DNA of 64,000 bases, taken from NCBI RefSeq assembly GCF_004570385.1, contig NZ_SPQL01000002.1:186001-250000 (forward strand), in the 5' to 3' direction. Below are positions 44,982-55,072 of this stretch, one piece after another (positions within the stretch are counted from its first letter, which is position 1; each line of letters starts with the position of its first letter). This stretch comes from Blastococcus sp. CT_GayMR19 (lineage in GTDB: Bacteria; Actinomycetota; Actinomycetes; Mycobacteriales; Geodermatophilaceae). The notes under the pieces are model-generated. The model ran no database searches and was not told the origin of the DNA. It saw only the letters and a list, made by a program, of their open reading frames with translations. Position numbers and translations under genes: made by a program.

Positions 44982-45269
44982 ATGACGGAGCCTCGCGGGC
45001 ACCGTTCCCGTACGGACTACGAGCAGGGTCTGCCCGACCACCACGACCCGACGGCGGGCTTCGCGGGCGCTCCTCCCGCACGGTCGGCGCTCACGCTCCG
45101 GTTGGTGCTCGCCGTCTTCGGGCTGGTCGTCTGTGCCGCCGCAGGCATCGGCTTCCTGGCAGCCGGCCTGCCGGTCTGGACGGCCGTGATCCTGTTCGTC
45201 CTGGCGGCGACGGCGCTGGTCGACATCGGTGTGATCGTCCGGCGCAAGGCCCGGGGCGAGCCCGGCTGA
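44982..45269 (+). CDS. Small membrane protein, DUF6343-like
   Basis: A 95-residue protein starting [23 protein letters not shown]. The basic/polar N-terminus is followed by [43 protein letters not shown], two transmembrane helices of the DUF6343 pattern, and a basic C-terminal tail. Function unknown. It is divergent from prfB with about 45 bp between the starts and converges on the GGDEF-EAL gene. Confidence 0.75.
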   Translation: MTEPRGHRSRTDYEQGLPDHHDPTAGFAGAPPARSALTLRLVLAVFGLVVCAAAGIGFLAAGLPVWTAVILFVLAATALVDIGVIVRRKARGEPG

Positions 45270-45301
45270 GACCTACCGGTCGGGACGCACGAGGCGGTGG
45301 G

Positions 45302-47167
45302 TCAGGCGGGTGCGGACACCTGGGCCGGCTCCGCGGCTCCAGGAAGGACGGCCCTCCCCGACGACGCGGGCCCCCGGGCGATCAGCCACGGGGTGAGCTC
45401 CTCGGCCGGCATGGGCCGGGCCAGGTGGTAGCCCTGCGCGAACGTGCACCCGAGCTCGGTCGTGACCGCAAGCTGCGCGGCGGTCTCCACTCCTTCGGCG
45501 ACGGTCCGCATCCCGAACGCGCGCGCCAGGGCGACGACGGCCGCGACGGCGGCGGCGGCCTGGCTGTTCGGGCCGTCGGCGCCCGCGACCAGGCTCCGGT
45601 CGATCTTGAGCACGCCGGCCGGCAGAGCGACGAGCTGGCTCAGCGAGGAGAAGCCGCTGCCGAAGTCGTCGATCGACACCTCGACGCCGGAGACGCGCAG
45701 GGCCGCCAGCTGCTCGGCGGCGCGCTGCGGGTCCTCCGCGAGGCTCGTCTCGGTCAGTTCGACGACGAGCCGCCCGGGTGCGAGGCCGGAGGCGGCCAGG
45801 GCGTCGGCGACGTCCTGGACCAGGGTGCCGGTCGCGAAGTGATCGGCGCTCACGTTGACGTTCATCACCAGCGGCAGGCCGGCGAGGTCCCAGGCGACGG
45901 CCTGCCGGGTGGCCTCGGCCAGCACCCAGCGGGTCAGCGGCGCGATCAGCTCGTACTGCTCGGCGAGCGCGATGAACTCCGACGGCGGCAGGAGGCCGCG
46001 CTCGGGGTGCTGCCAGCGGATGAGGGCCTCGACGCCGGTCATCCCGCCGGTGCGCAGGTTCATCACCGGCTGGTAGTGCAGCACCATCTGGCCACTCGTG
46101 ATCGCGTCCCGGAGCTCGCCGGCCAGCTGGAGCCGCTGCTGCACGGCCGCGCGCAGGTCCGGTGTGAAGACGCGGAACCGATTGCGACCCGCGGCCTTGG
46201 CCGCATACATCGCGAGGTCGGCATCGCGCACGAGGTCGGGCGATCGGGTTCCGGGGCGATCCGTCGGGCCGACCCCCGCGATGCCGATGCTGGCACTGAG
46301 CCGCAGGGCGCGGCCACCGACCTCGAAGGGCCGCTCGAAGGCGCTCTGGCACCGGCGGGCGAGGAGCTCGGCGCCGTCGGTGTCGCAGTTGCGGCAGAGC
46401 ACGACGAACTCGTCGCCACCGAGGCGGCCGACGGTGTCCTCCGAGCGGACGCCGGCCCGCAGCCGCGCGGCCAGTTCCCGCAGCAGTTCGTCGCCCACCT
46501 CGTGGCCGAGGGAGTCGTTGACGTCCTTGAAGCCGTCGACGTCGAGGAACAGCACGGCCACGGCCGGGTGGTCGGGGTGCTGCAGTTCGGCGTCGATGAT
46601 GTCGTGCAGGTGCGCCCTGTTGGGCAGACCGGTCAGTGAGTCGTGCCGGGCCTGCCAGGCCGACGCCTTCTCCGCGACGACTCGCGACGTGACGTCGGTG
46701 TGCGTCACGACGACGTGCCCGTCCTCCCCCACGCGCGTGGCCTGCAGGTGGAACCAGAGGACCCCCGCACGGTGCGGCAGCGCGTAGTCCAGGGAGACCG
46801 TCCGGCGCTGCCCACGGGCCAGCTCCTGGAGCGAGCTGATCATCGTCCGGTTGGTGTCGTCGTCCGCGAGACGCAGGGCGAGCTCGAAGTAGTTGCCGCC
46901 GACGCCCACCCGGACCCGGTCGTCGTCGAGCAGCTCCGCGGCGGCGACCCACGCGGAGTTGGCGATCAGCACGGTGCCGTCTGCGGCGACCAGCAACGTG
47001 GGGGACGGCAGTGCGTCGAGCATCGCCTCCATGAGGTCGACGTGGGCCGGGGCGAGCCGGCGTCCGGGCACAGCGACGGGGCGTTCGTGCCGACCCTGTG
47101 GTGCCGCCATGAGTGCCGCCCGCTGCCCGAGGACGGCCGACGTCGGCGTCCTGTCTCCTTTCTCCAT
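45302..47167 (-). CDS. PAS-GGDEF-EAL bifunctional c-di-GMP protein
   Basis: A 621-residue soluble protein. A PAS-like domain (about 35-150, AMLDALPSPTLLVAADGTVLIANSAW) precedes GGDEF (HDSLTGLPNRAHLHD, DVDGFKDVNDSLGHEVGD, intact G-G-D-E-F) and a complete EAL domain. EAL shows E-A-L-I-R-W, NVNVSADHF, the metal Glu in ELTETSL, the Asp pair in DDFGSGFSSL, LKIDRSLV and AEGVET. Both halves therefore look active. Family knowledge: it synthesises and/or degrades c-di-GMP. No TM segments. A second possible ATG lies at 47110. Confidence 0.93.
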   Translation of the reverse strand: MEKGDRTPTSAVLGQRAALMAAPQGRHERPVAVPGRRLAPAHVDLMEAMLDALPSPTLLVAADGTVLIANSAWVAAAELLDDDRVRVGVGGNYFELALRLADDDTNRTMISSLQELARGQRRTVSLDYALPHRAGVLWFHLQATRVGEDGHVVVTHTDVTSRVVAEKASAWQARHDSLTGLPNRAHLHDIIDAELQHPDHPAVAVLFLDVDGFKDVNDSLGHEVGDELLRELAARLRAGVRSEDTVGRLGGDEFVVLCRNCDTDGAELLARRCQSAFERPFEVGGRALRLSASIGIAGVGPTDRPGTRSPDLVRDADLAMYAAKAAGRNRFRVFTPDLRAAVQQRLQLAGELRDAITSGQMVLHYQPVMNLRTGGMTGVEALIRWQHPERGLLPPSEFIALAEQYELIAPLTRWVLAEATRQAVAWDLAGLPLVMNVNVSADHFATGTLVQDVADALAASGLAPGRLVVELTETSLAEDPQRAAEQLAALRVSGVEVSIDDFGSGFSSLSQLVALPAGVLKIDRSLVAGADGPNSQAAAAVAAVVALARAFGMRTVAEGVETAAQLAVTTELGCTFAQGYHLARPMPAEELTPWLIARGPASSGRAVLPGAAEPAQVSAPA

Positions 47168-47244
47168 CGGCAGGAGTGACCCGAGCCACAGGGCAGCCGT
47201 GGGTCGTGCTGCCCGAAGGGGTGAGCCGCGTGCCGGCGCGCGCG

Positions 47245-47580
47245 TCAGCCGGTGGCGGGGACCGCGGTCTCCTCGGCGATCCACCGGAGGTAGGCGGGGT
47301 TGCCGCCGACGAGGGGCAGCGCGATCACGCACGGGACGTCGTAGGGGTGCAGCTCCCCCGCCCGCGCGACGATCGCCGGCACGAGGGCCCGCCGGGTGTG
47401 CAGGGCGACGCGGGCCTCCTCCTCGTCGTGGATCGCGCCGGCCCACCGGTACACCGACCGGATCGCCCCGACCCGGTGCCCGCAGGCGGCCAGCCGCTCC
47501 TCCACGAGGGTGCGCGTGAAGCCGGCCAGCCACGCGTCGTCCGCGGCCGTCACGACGACCTCGCAGAACTCCTCGTCCAC
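47245..47580 (-). CDS. cutA: Divalent-cation tolerance protein CutA
   Basis: A 111-residue CutA1 protein: start VDEEFCEVVVTAADDAWLAGFTRTLVEERLAACGHRV, then SVYRWAGAIHDEEEARVALHTRRALV and HPYDVPCVIALPLVGGNPAYLRWI. It matches the trimeric ferredoxin-like CutA fold with conserved Cys and Trp. Family knowledge: CutA is implicated in copper and metal tolerance and signalling, but its exact role is unclear. The GTG at 47578-47580 gives the standard N-terminus. Confidence 0.93.
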   Translation of the reverse strand: MDEEFCEVVVTAADDAWLAGFTRTLVEERLAACGHRVGAIRSVYRWAGAIHDEEEARVALHTRRALVPAIVARAGELHPYDVPCVIALPLVGGNPAYLRWIAEETAVPATG

Positions 47581-47653
47581 CCGACCATCCTGTCGCCCCT
47601 CGGCCGGGGACGCCCAGCGTGCAACCACTGTCCCCGCGGGTAGTGCGAGCGGC

Positions 47654-47890
47654 ATGACCGACGACATGACGATCCAGCTCGACAGCGACGAGTACGTGGT
47701 GCGCCGGGAGGGTGCCGGCCTCCGGCTCGGGCGCCGGGTCGGCGAGGAGCTGACCTGGCTGGAGACCGTGGACCTCGACCTGCTCCCGGCGCCGGCCCGG
47801 GAGGCCCTCGACCGCGGGGACGCCTCCGACGAGGCGCTGCTGACCGCGCTGCGGGGGGTGGCCCAGGCCGAGGTCGAGCGCGGCGGCTGA
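47654..47890 (+). CDS. Small acidic protein, unknown function
   Basis: A 78-residue protein (MTDDMTIQLDSDEYVVRREGAGLRLGRRVGEELTWLETVDLDLL...) with a predicted beta-rich first half and a helical, acidic second half. High third-position GC and position between cutA and the small membrane protein support it as real. There is no recognised domain. Confidence 0.6.
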   Translation: MTDDMTIQLDSDEYVVRREGAGLRLGRRVGEELTWLETVDLDLLPAPAREALDRGDASDEALLTALRGVAQAEVERGG

Positions 47891-47993
47891 CGGCCACGTT
47901 CGGGTGTACCTGCCCGTACGAGGGGTGCGTCCGCTCAGGGGTGGGCAGATGATCTTGGGTGATCGATCGCCCTGTCAACCTCCGGAGGTACTC

Positions 47994-48149
47994 GTGATCA
48001 TCCTCGGTCTCATCCTGCTCCTCATCGGCCTCCTCGCCGACATCTCCATCCTGACGACGATCGGCATCATCGTGCTGGTCATCGGGCTCGTCCTCGTGCT
48101 GCTCGGCTCGACCGGGCGCGCGGTGGGCGGACGCAAGCACTTCTTCTGA
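47994..48149 (+). CDS. Short two-helix membrane protein, DUF6131-like
   Basis: A 51-residue protein, essentially two transmembrane helices (IILGLILLLIGLLADISILTTIGIIVLVIGLVLVLLGS) with a short basic tail (TGRAVGGRKHFF). GGAGGT lies 7 nt before the GTG start at 47994, so the longer frame from 47904 is not used. Such short actinobacterial proteins are common but uncharacterised. Confidence 0.75.
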   Translation: MIILGLILLLIGLLADISILTTIGIIVLVIGLVLVLLGSTGRAVGGRKHFF

Positions 48150-48189
48150 TCCACCCGGCGTCGCCTCGCGCGGCTCCGAGGGACGGCTC

Positions 48190-48225
48190 CCGGGCCCCGC
48201 TGTCAGCGCTGACAGCGGGGCCCGG
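48190..48225. terminator. Perfect 36-bp palindrome terminator
   Basis: Eighteen-bp arms (48190-48207 and 48208-48225) with no unpaired centre, between the convergent small membrane protein and alpha/beta hydrolase genes. It probably terminates both transcripts. Confidence 0.88.
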
Positions 48226-48241
48226 TGCCGTCTCGGGGCCG

Positions 48242-49057
48242 TCAGTCCAGCGGGGCGAGCTCGACGACGGCGTCCACCAGCTGGTGCCCGTCGAGGAGCG
48301 AGCGGTCGTTGTGGTCGGCGCCGTCGACCTCGACCGACCGGTGCAGTCGCCCCGCCGCCGCCGCCACCGCGCGGCTCTGACTCGCCGGCACGATCGAATC
48401 GTCGGCGCCGTAGACGACGGTCGTCGGCGCCTCGACCCGGGCGAGCTGCTCGGCCACCGGGAACCGGTCGCGCAGCAGCGCCCGCGCGGGCAGGAACGGA
48501 TAGTGCACGGCCGCGACCGCGGCGAGGTCCACGAACGGTGAGCGCAGGACCAGTGCGGCGGGCGGATGCTCGGTCGCGAGCTCGGTGACCACCGCGGCGC
48601 CGAGGCTCTCCCCGAAGTAGACGAGCCGCTCCGGTGGCACGCCGACGACGTCGACCAGGAACGCGCGGGCCGCCCGCACGTCGAGGGCCAGCCCCGCCTC
48701 GCTGGGACTGCCCGGATTGCCGCCGTAGCCGCGGTAGTCGAAGAGCAGCACCGACAGCCCGGCCTCGTGCAGCGCCTCGGCCAGCGGTGCGCGGTAGCCC
48801 CGGTGGCCGGCGTTGCCGCTCGCCACCAGGACGGCGGGGGCACCGTCGTCCGCGGGGAGGAACCAGCCGCCGAGCTCGAGCCCGTCGGCGGTGGGAAGCA
48901 CGACGTCCCGGGCGCCGGGCAGGCCCGCCGCCGCGGCCGGCACCGGACCGGCGTCGGGCAGGTAGATCAACGACCGCTGGAAGGCCCAGAGCAGTCCGGT
49001 CAGCAGGGCGAGCACGAGGACGACGATGCCCGCCCCCACCAGCGCCGAACGGACCAT
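48242..49057 (-). CDS. Membrane-anchored alpha/beta hydrolase
   Basis: A 271-residue protein with an N-terminal helix (MVRSALVGAGIVVLVLALLTGLLWAF) and an alpha/beta-hydrolase domain. The nucleophile elbow is Y-F-G-E-S-L-G-A, the acid Asp is in VVYGADDSIVPA, and the catalytic His is in GADHNDRS. It resembles the BEM46/YqkD group of lipid-related hydrolases. An alternative ATG at 49123 has a better ribosome-binding site but overlaps the divergent glgC-like start, so I use 49057. Substrate unknown. Confidence 0.85.
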   Translation of the reverse strand: MVRSALVGAGIVVLVLALLTGLLWAFQRSLIYLPDAGPVPAAAAGLPGARDVVLPTADGLELGGWFLPADDGAPAVLVASGNAGHRGYRAPLAEALHEAGLSVLLFDYRGYGGNPGSPSEAGLALDVRAARAFLVDVVGVPPERLVYFGESLGAAVVTELATEHPPAALVLRSPFVDLAAVAAVHYPFLPARALLRDRFPVAEQLARVEAPTTVVYGADDSIVPASQSRAVAAAAGRLHRSVEVDGADHNDRSLLDGHQLVDAVVELAPLD

Positions 49058-49121
49058 GGGCCGATGATGCAGCGTCGGCCGCGACGGGTTCGCGTCCCCG
49101 GCACGGGGTAGCGCGGTCGAC

Positions 49122-50306
49122 ATGGCTCTTCCCCGGATCCTCGTCCTCGTGCTCGCCGGCGGTGCCGGCGGCCGGCTGGAACTGCTCACCGAGAACCGCG
49201 CCAAGCCGGCGGTCCCCTTCGGCGGGGTATACCGGCTGATCGATTTCGCGCTGAGCAACTGCGAGCACTCGCAGATCGCCGACGTGTGGGTCTCGGTGCA
49301 GTTCCACCCGACGTCCCTGTCGGAGCACCTGTCCAACGGACGGCCCTGGGACCTGGACCGCACCTCCGGCGGCCTCATGACACTCCCGCCGTTCCTGGGC
49401 ACCGACCGCGGCGGCTGGGCCACGGGTACGGCGGACTCGCTGTGGCGGCAGGCCGAGCTGGTCCGCGACTTCGACCCGGACGCGCTCGTCGTCGTCAGCT
49501 CGGACGCCGTCTACAAGCTGGACTATCGCGACGTGGTGGACGCCCACCTGGGTTCCGGCGCGGAGGTGACGATGGTGACCACGGAGGTCGCCGAGGACGA
49601 TGCGTCCCGCTACGGCATCGTCCGGGTCGGTACGAACGGGAAGGTCGACGACTACGCCTACAAGCCGGAGGAGCCGGCGACGACCACCGCCACCAACGAG
49701 GTCTTCGTGTTCACGCCGACGCCGACGCTGGATCGGCTGGAGGCGCTCGCGGACGACGCCGGCGACGACGGCCTCGACGACCTCGGCAGCCAGCTGCTGC
49801 CGGCCCAGACCAAGGACGGCCTGGCCCGCGCGTATCCGCTCGAGAGCTACTGGCGGGACGTCGGCACCATCCCGGCCTACTGGGAAGCGCACCGCGACTT
49901 CCTGTCGGCGGAGCCCCCGATCGACCTGGACGACCCGGCCTGGCCGGTGCACACCCGCGGCGGCCGGCGCAGCGCGGCGCGGGTCCTGTCCGGCGCCGTC
50001 GTCGACGGGAGCCTGCTCTCCGGCGGCACCCGCGTGGCCGGCGAGGTGCGCGGCTCGGTTCTCTCGCCGGGCGTGGTCGTCGAGCCGGGGGCGACCGTCG
50101 TGGACTCCGTCCTGCTGCCCGGCGTCCGGGTGCGGTCCGGGGCGACGGTGACCCGCGCGGTGCTGGACGACGGCGTCGACGTGGGCCGGGGCGCCACGGT
50201 GGGCGGGGACGGCGACATCACGCTGGTGGGGCGTCGGGCGAAAGTGGAGCCGGACTCCGAGATCGCCGCCGGCACCCGGTTCCCGGACCCGGATCGGGAC
50301 GGGTGA
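49122..50306 (+). CDS. GlgC-like glucose-1-phosphate adenylyltransferase
   Basis: A 394-residue sugar-nucleotidyltransferase. The nucleotide-binding start is VLVLAGGAGGRLELLTENRAKPAVPFGGVYRLIDFALSNC, with FLGTDRGGWATGTADSLWRQ, a YPLESYWRDVGTIPAYWEAH motif and a C-terminal left-handed beta-helix (GSVLSPGVVVEPGATVVDSVLLPGVRV). These are GlgC features; the first loop reads A-G-G-A-G-G-R instead of the usual A-G-G-E-G-x-R. Family knowledge: makes ADP-glucose for glycogen or related glucans. It stands without other glg genes here. Confidence 0.88.
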   Translation: MALPRILVLVLAGGAGGRLELLTENRAKPAVPFGGVYRLIDFALSNCEHSQIADVWVSVQFHPTSLSEHLSNGRPWDLDRTSGGLMTLPPFLGTDRGGWATGTADSLWRQAELVRDFDPDALVVVSSDAVYKLDYRDVVDAHLGSGAEVTMVTTEVAEDDASRYGIVRVGTNGKVDDYAYKPEEPATTTATNEVFVFTPTPTLDRLEALADDAGDDGLDDLGSQLLPAQTKDGLARAYPLESYWRDVGTIPAYWEAHRDFLSAEPPIDLDDPAWPVHTRGGRRSAARVLSGAVVDGSLLSGGTRVAGEVRGSVLSPGVVVEPGATVVDSVLLPGVRVRSGATVTRAVLDDGVDVGRGATVGGDGDITLVGRRAKVEPDSEIAAGTRFPDPDRDG

Positions 50307-50525
50307 CGGCCTGGCGCCGTCCTTCGACGGCGCCGGTCAGGTGCGAGCACCGGATCTCTCGCGCTGTTTTCCCGGAAGCGCTCACCTTCCGTCGCTGCGA
50401 CGACGGTGACATCGTGTGCGCCGAGATCCGGCTGAGACGAGGCCGTCCGCGTGCACCACCGCGGCCGCACGGACGCTGTGAACGCGATGGCACCGATCTC
50501 ACATCACCGTTCAAGGGAGAACCTG

Positions 50526-51071
50526 ATGCGCCGTATCGCTGTGCTGTCCGCTCTCGTCCTGACCGGCGGCCTGGTCGGCCCGAGCAGTGCACTGGCCGCG
50601 GAGGACAACGAGAACCGCTGGATCGCCGTGGAGGACCACTTCGCCATCGTCCTGCCCGACGGGACGACGTTCACCGAGGACGAGGAAGGCATGCCCGAGG
50701 AGGAGCTTCCTCCGGTCGGGAGCCGCCTGTTCATCAGCGAGGTGCTGCACGAGACGGAGGACGGCGAGACGGCCGGCAGCGAAGTGGGCCGCAGTCACAT
50801 CGAGTGCACCGCGCAGGCCGCCGAGCTGATCTTCTCGTGTGACGCCACCTTCGCCTTCGACTCCGGCTCCCAGCTGCACGGCACCGTCGTCGTCGACTTC
50901 GGCGCCGAGGAGCCCACCGAGGCCTTCCAGCTGGACATCGCGGTGACCGGCGGAAGCGGCGACTTCTTCGGCGCCACCGGAGTGGTGAACCTCCTCGACA
51001 TCACCGACGTCGACGACCCCGACGCCGCCACCACCACCCTGTACGAGGCCGACATCCACCTCGCGGAGTAG
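50526..51071 (+). CDS. Secreted protein with allene-oxide-cyclase-like barrel
   Basis: A 181-residue exported protein. Signal peptide MRRIAVLSALVLTGGLVGPSSALA, then an acidic linker and a beta-rich domain with TFAFDSGSQLHGTVVVDF...FQLDIAVTGGSGDFFGATGVVNLLDI, the pattern of AOC-barrel/dirigent-like proteins. AAGGGAGA precedes the ATG at 50526. Two Cys, both in the mature part (SHIECTAQ and IFSCDAT), could form a disulfide. Function unknown; a hairpin follows. Confidence 0.75.
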   Translation: MRRIAVLSALVLTGGLVGPSSALAAEDNENRWIAVEDHFAIVLPDGTTFTEDEEGMPEEELPPVGSRLFISEVLHETEDGETAGSEVGRSHIECTAQAAELIFSCDATFAFDSGSQLHGTVVVDFGAEEPTEAFQLDIAVTGGSGDFFGATGVVNLLDITDVDDPDAATTTLYEADIHLAE

Positions 51072-51093
51072 GGCCGGGCCGAACCGACGGGAC

Positions 51094-51118
51094 GGGGGCG
51101 GGTCGACGACCCGCCCCC
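51094..51118. terminator. Terminator between the secreted barrel protein and the M28 peptidase
   Basis: An 11-bp GC stem (51094-51104 and 51108-51118) with a 3-nt loop between two convergent stop codons. Confidence 0.75.
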
Positions 51119-51141
51119 TGCCCGTCCTTCTCCGGCCGTGC

Positions 51142-52758
51142 CTACGGCGTTGCGACTGCGAACGTGCCTTCGGGACCGGCCGGCTCGGGCAGCTCGACAG
51201 GCTCCCCCGGGACCTCCTCGCCCGGCACCCCGTTCACGGTCTCCGTGGAGTAGGCGTACGTGAGCATCGCGAACGCGATCAGGTCGCCGTTCACCTCGAG
51301 GGCGTGGTCGTCGTTGTTCTCGAAGGTGTCGCACTCCAGGTGGTAGCACGGGTCGAACTGCTCATCCGCGGTGCCGCCCCAGATCGCCGCCTGCTCCTCG
51401 GTCTTGATCTGCTCGGCACCCGTGAAAAGGCCCCCCGAGGGAATGCCGGCGAGGATGAAGGCCTCGTAGTCGCTCCGCCCGGAGAACGCGGTGTCGTCGT
51501 AGGGCTCCCCGATCGCCGTGTAGTACGACTCGAAGAGGTCCTCGATGGCGACCGATCCCTCCGGGATCTCGAACGGCGCCTCCGCCGGCACCTCGTACGT
51601 CGACTGGTCGGAGTCGTAGACCATGAGCACGTGGTTCGGCGAGCCGACCATGTCGTAGTTCAGATAGAGCGCGATGCGGTCGCGTTCCTCCTGCGACAGC
51701 CCCTCGACGTAGTCCGCGGAGCCGAGCAGACCGAGTTCCTCGGCCGCCCACCAGCCGAACCGCAGCGTGTTCTCCGGCTCCGACTCGGCCATCATCAGCG
51801 CCGTCTCGAGCAGAGCCGCCGAACCGGAGCCGTTGTCGTTGATCCCCGGCCCCTCGGTGACGCTGTCGAGGTGGGCGCCGGCCATGACGACGTTGTCGGT
51901 GTTCCTGCCCGGCAGCTCGGCGATCACGTTGTGGTCGGTGCGGATCTCCGAGGGCTGCACCTCCACGGAGGCGACGGAGCCCTCCTGGGCCAGGGCCACG
52001 CCGTCGTCGAAGCTGGCGCCCACGACGGGGATGTCGTAGACGGCCGGGATCGTGCCCTCGATGTCGAGAGACGTGGCGGACCCGATGACCAGTGCCATGC
52101 GGTCGGGCGCATTGCCCTGGTTGAAGGTGATGACCGCTTCGGCGCCCGCTGTGTCGGCGTTCTGCGCCTTCGTCCCGAACGTGCACGTGCCGCGCTGGAT
52201 CAGCGCGATGTCGGCCGGGCCGCTGAAGTCGAGTCCCGCGAAGTCCTCCGCCTCGCAGCCGCTGGTGGAGGCGCGGTCGCCTGCCAGGTTGATGTCGACG
52301 GGGATCACCGGGCCCTCGACGGTGGCCGAGCCGCTGCCGGTGAGGACGCCGGTCTCGTACTCCACGTCCACCGGCTCCAGCTGGCGGAGCGCGGCGGGGA
52401 ACTCGAACTCGAATTCGACCTCGTCGAGCGTCACCTCGTAGCCGGCCGCCTCGAGCCGCTCGGCGACGTACTCGACGCTCGTCCGGTAGCCCTCCGTGCC
52501 GGCGGCGCGGGTGCCCGGGTAGACCGGGTCCTCGCTCTTGGTGGCGATCTCCTGCAACGCCTCCTGGTGCTGCCGAACGCCCTCGAGGGTGACGCAGTCG
52601 AGGAGTTCCTCGTACGTGTCGTTGGCGCGGTCGCCGCACCCGCCGCCGGCGGTCGCAGCGGATCCGGGCAGCAGGAGCGCCACGAGCATCCCGCCGGTGC
52701 CCACGGCGACGGCGCGTTGCGCCGTCCTCCTCGCCGGCTTCGTCCTCCGTTGCGTCAT
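51142..52758 (-). CDS. Secreted M28-family metallopeptidase with PA domain
   Basis: A 538-residue exported aminopeptidase-like enzyme. Signal peptide about residues 1-37, then an N-terminal region with a PA insert (about 155-270), then the M28 core. Zinc ligands are visible: His and Asp in MAGAHLDSVTEGPGINDNGSG, catalytic Glu-Glu in WWAAEELGLLGSADYV, a later Asp in NYDMVG, and a His in CYHLECDTFEN. It resembles Streptomyces SGAP-type enzymes. Family knowledge: removes N-terminal residues from secreted peptides. The ATG at 52756-52758 has AGGGAG upstream. Confidence 0.93.
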   Translation of the reverse strand: MTQRRTKPARRTAQRAVAVGTGGMLVALLLPGSAATAGGGCGDRANDTYEELLDCVTLEGVRQHQEALQEIATKSEDPVYPGTRAAGTEGYRTSVEYVAERLEAAGYEVTLDEVEFEFEFPAALRQLEPVDVEYETGVLTGSGSATVEGPVIPVDINLAGDRASTSGCEAEDFAGLDFSGPADIALIQRGTCTFGTKAQNADTAGAEAVITFNQGNAPDRMALVIGSATSLDIEGTIPAVYDIPVVGASFDDGVALAQEGSVASVEVQPSEIRTDHNVIAELPGRNTDNVVMAGAHLDSVTEGPGINDNGSGSAALLETALMMAESEPENTLRFGWWAAEELGLLGSADYVEGLSQEERDRIALYLNYDMVGSPNHVLMVYDSDQSTYEVPAEAPFEIPEGSVAIEDLFESYYTAIGEPYDDTAFSGRSDYEAFILAGIPSGGLFTGAEQIKTEEQAAIWGGTADEQFDPCYHLECDTFENNDDHALEVNGDLIAFAMLTYAYSTETVNGVPGEEVPGEPVELPEPAGPEGTFAVATP

Positions 52759-53137
52759 CCGCCACTCCCTGGTCGGCCCCGACCCGCGCGGGGCGCCCGC
52801 CGGCACTCGCCCGGTTCCGGGCACGGGAAGGATCTCTCCGCTGACATCGGACGTACAGGGAGGAGGTCGCGCCCCTGACCGTTCGTGTGCCGGCGGTGAC
52901 GTGGTGCTGAGCCGCCGCGAGTTCGCGAACGACCCGGCGGCCGGTTGCACCACCCACTTCATCGCCGCCCACCCGGCCATGTGGAACGAGGACATCGGCG
53001 AGGACGCGTAGGTCACTCACTCCTGGAGCGTTGGGCGCGCTCCGGGTGCGGCAGGAGTCGAGGAGCACGGTCAACGCCCCGGGAGCGGGTCGCCCGGACC
53101 CTGCCGGATGCCGCGTGGGCCGTTACCGTCCGGAGCC
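52759..53137. other. Divergent intergenic region with a possible small-gene remnant
   Basis: About 380 bp between divergent starts. A plus-strand frame ending at 53011 reads (from about 52901) VVLSRREFANDPAAGCTTHFIAAHPAMWNEDIGEDA, which looks protein-like, but no start or ribosome-binding site fits. It may be the end of a degraded gene or chance. Nothing else is visible. Confidence 0.35.
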
Positions 53138-54760
<1,623 letters not shown>

Positions 54761-54771
54761 GCCCTACGGCG

Positions 54772-54990
54772 TCAGGTCCAGGGCGCGCTGGTGTCCCGGG
54801 CACACACCGGGCAGGCGCGGTCCTCCCCGCCGTCCGGTGGCCAGTCGCCGTCCGTCACGTCCACCTTCGCCCCGCACTCCGCTCGGAACGGTGGCTCCTT
54901 GCGGGTGGCTGTGGCTACCACCGCGTGCCGCTCGCCGACGGGTGAACCGTCCGCGCCGGCACGCCTTCCGACCACGTACTCGCTGCTCAT
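54772..54990 (-). CDS. Small probable zinc-binding protein
   Basis: A 72-residue protein (MSSEYVVGRRAGADGSPVGERHAVVATATRKEPPFRAECGAKVDV...) with one isolated Cys-Gly and a C-terminal C-P-V-C pair, three Cys in all, which could bind metal. It converges with the HerA-like gene. No family is recognised; the clear third-position GC and protein-like composition give moderate confidence. Confidence 0.5.
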   Translation of the reverse strand: MSSEYVVGRRAGADGSPVGERHAVVATATRKEPPFRAECGAKVDVTDGDWPPDGGEDRACPVCARDTSAPWT

Positions 54991-55072
54991 GGCTCAGGAG
55001 ATATCACTTTCCGCCGGTCGACGCCCTGTGAACCCGGTGGGCAGCCGCGACCAACGTCTCGGGTGACAACAG

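Noticed and set aside
52901-53011. A 36-codon plus-strand frame with protein-like sequence
   Set aside because: No suitable start codon with a ribosome-binding site, and too short to judge; noted only as a possible remnant.
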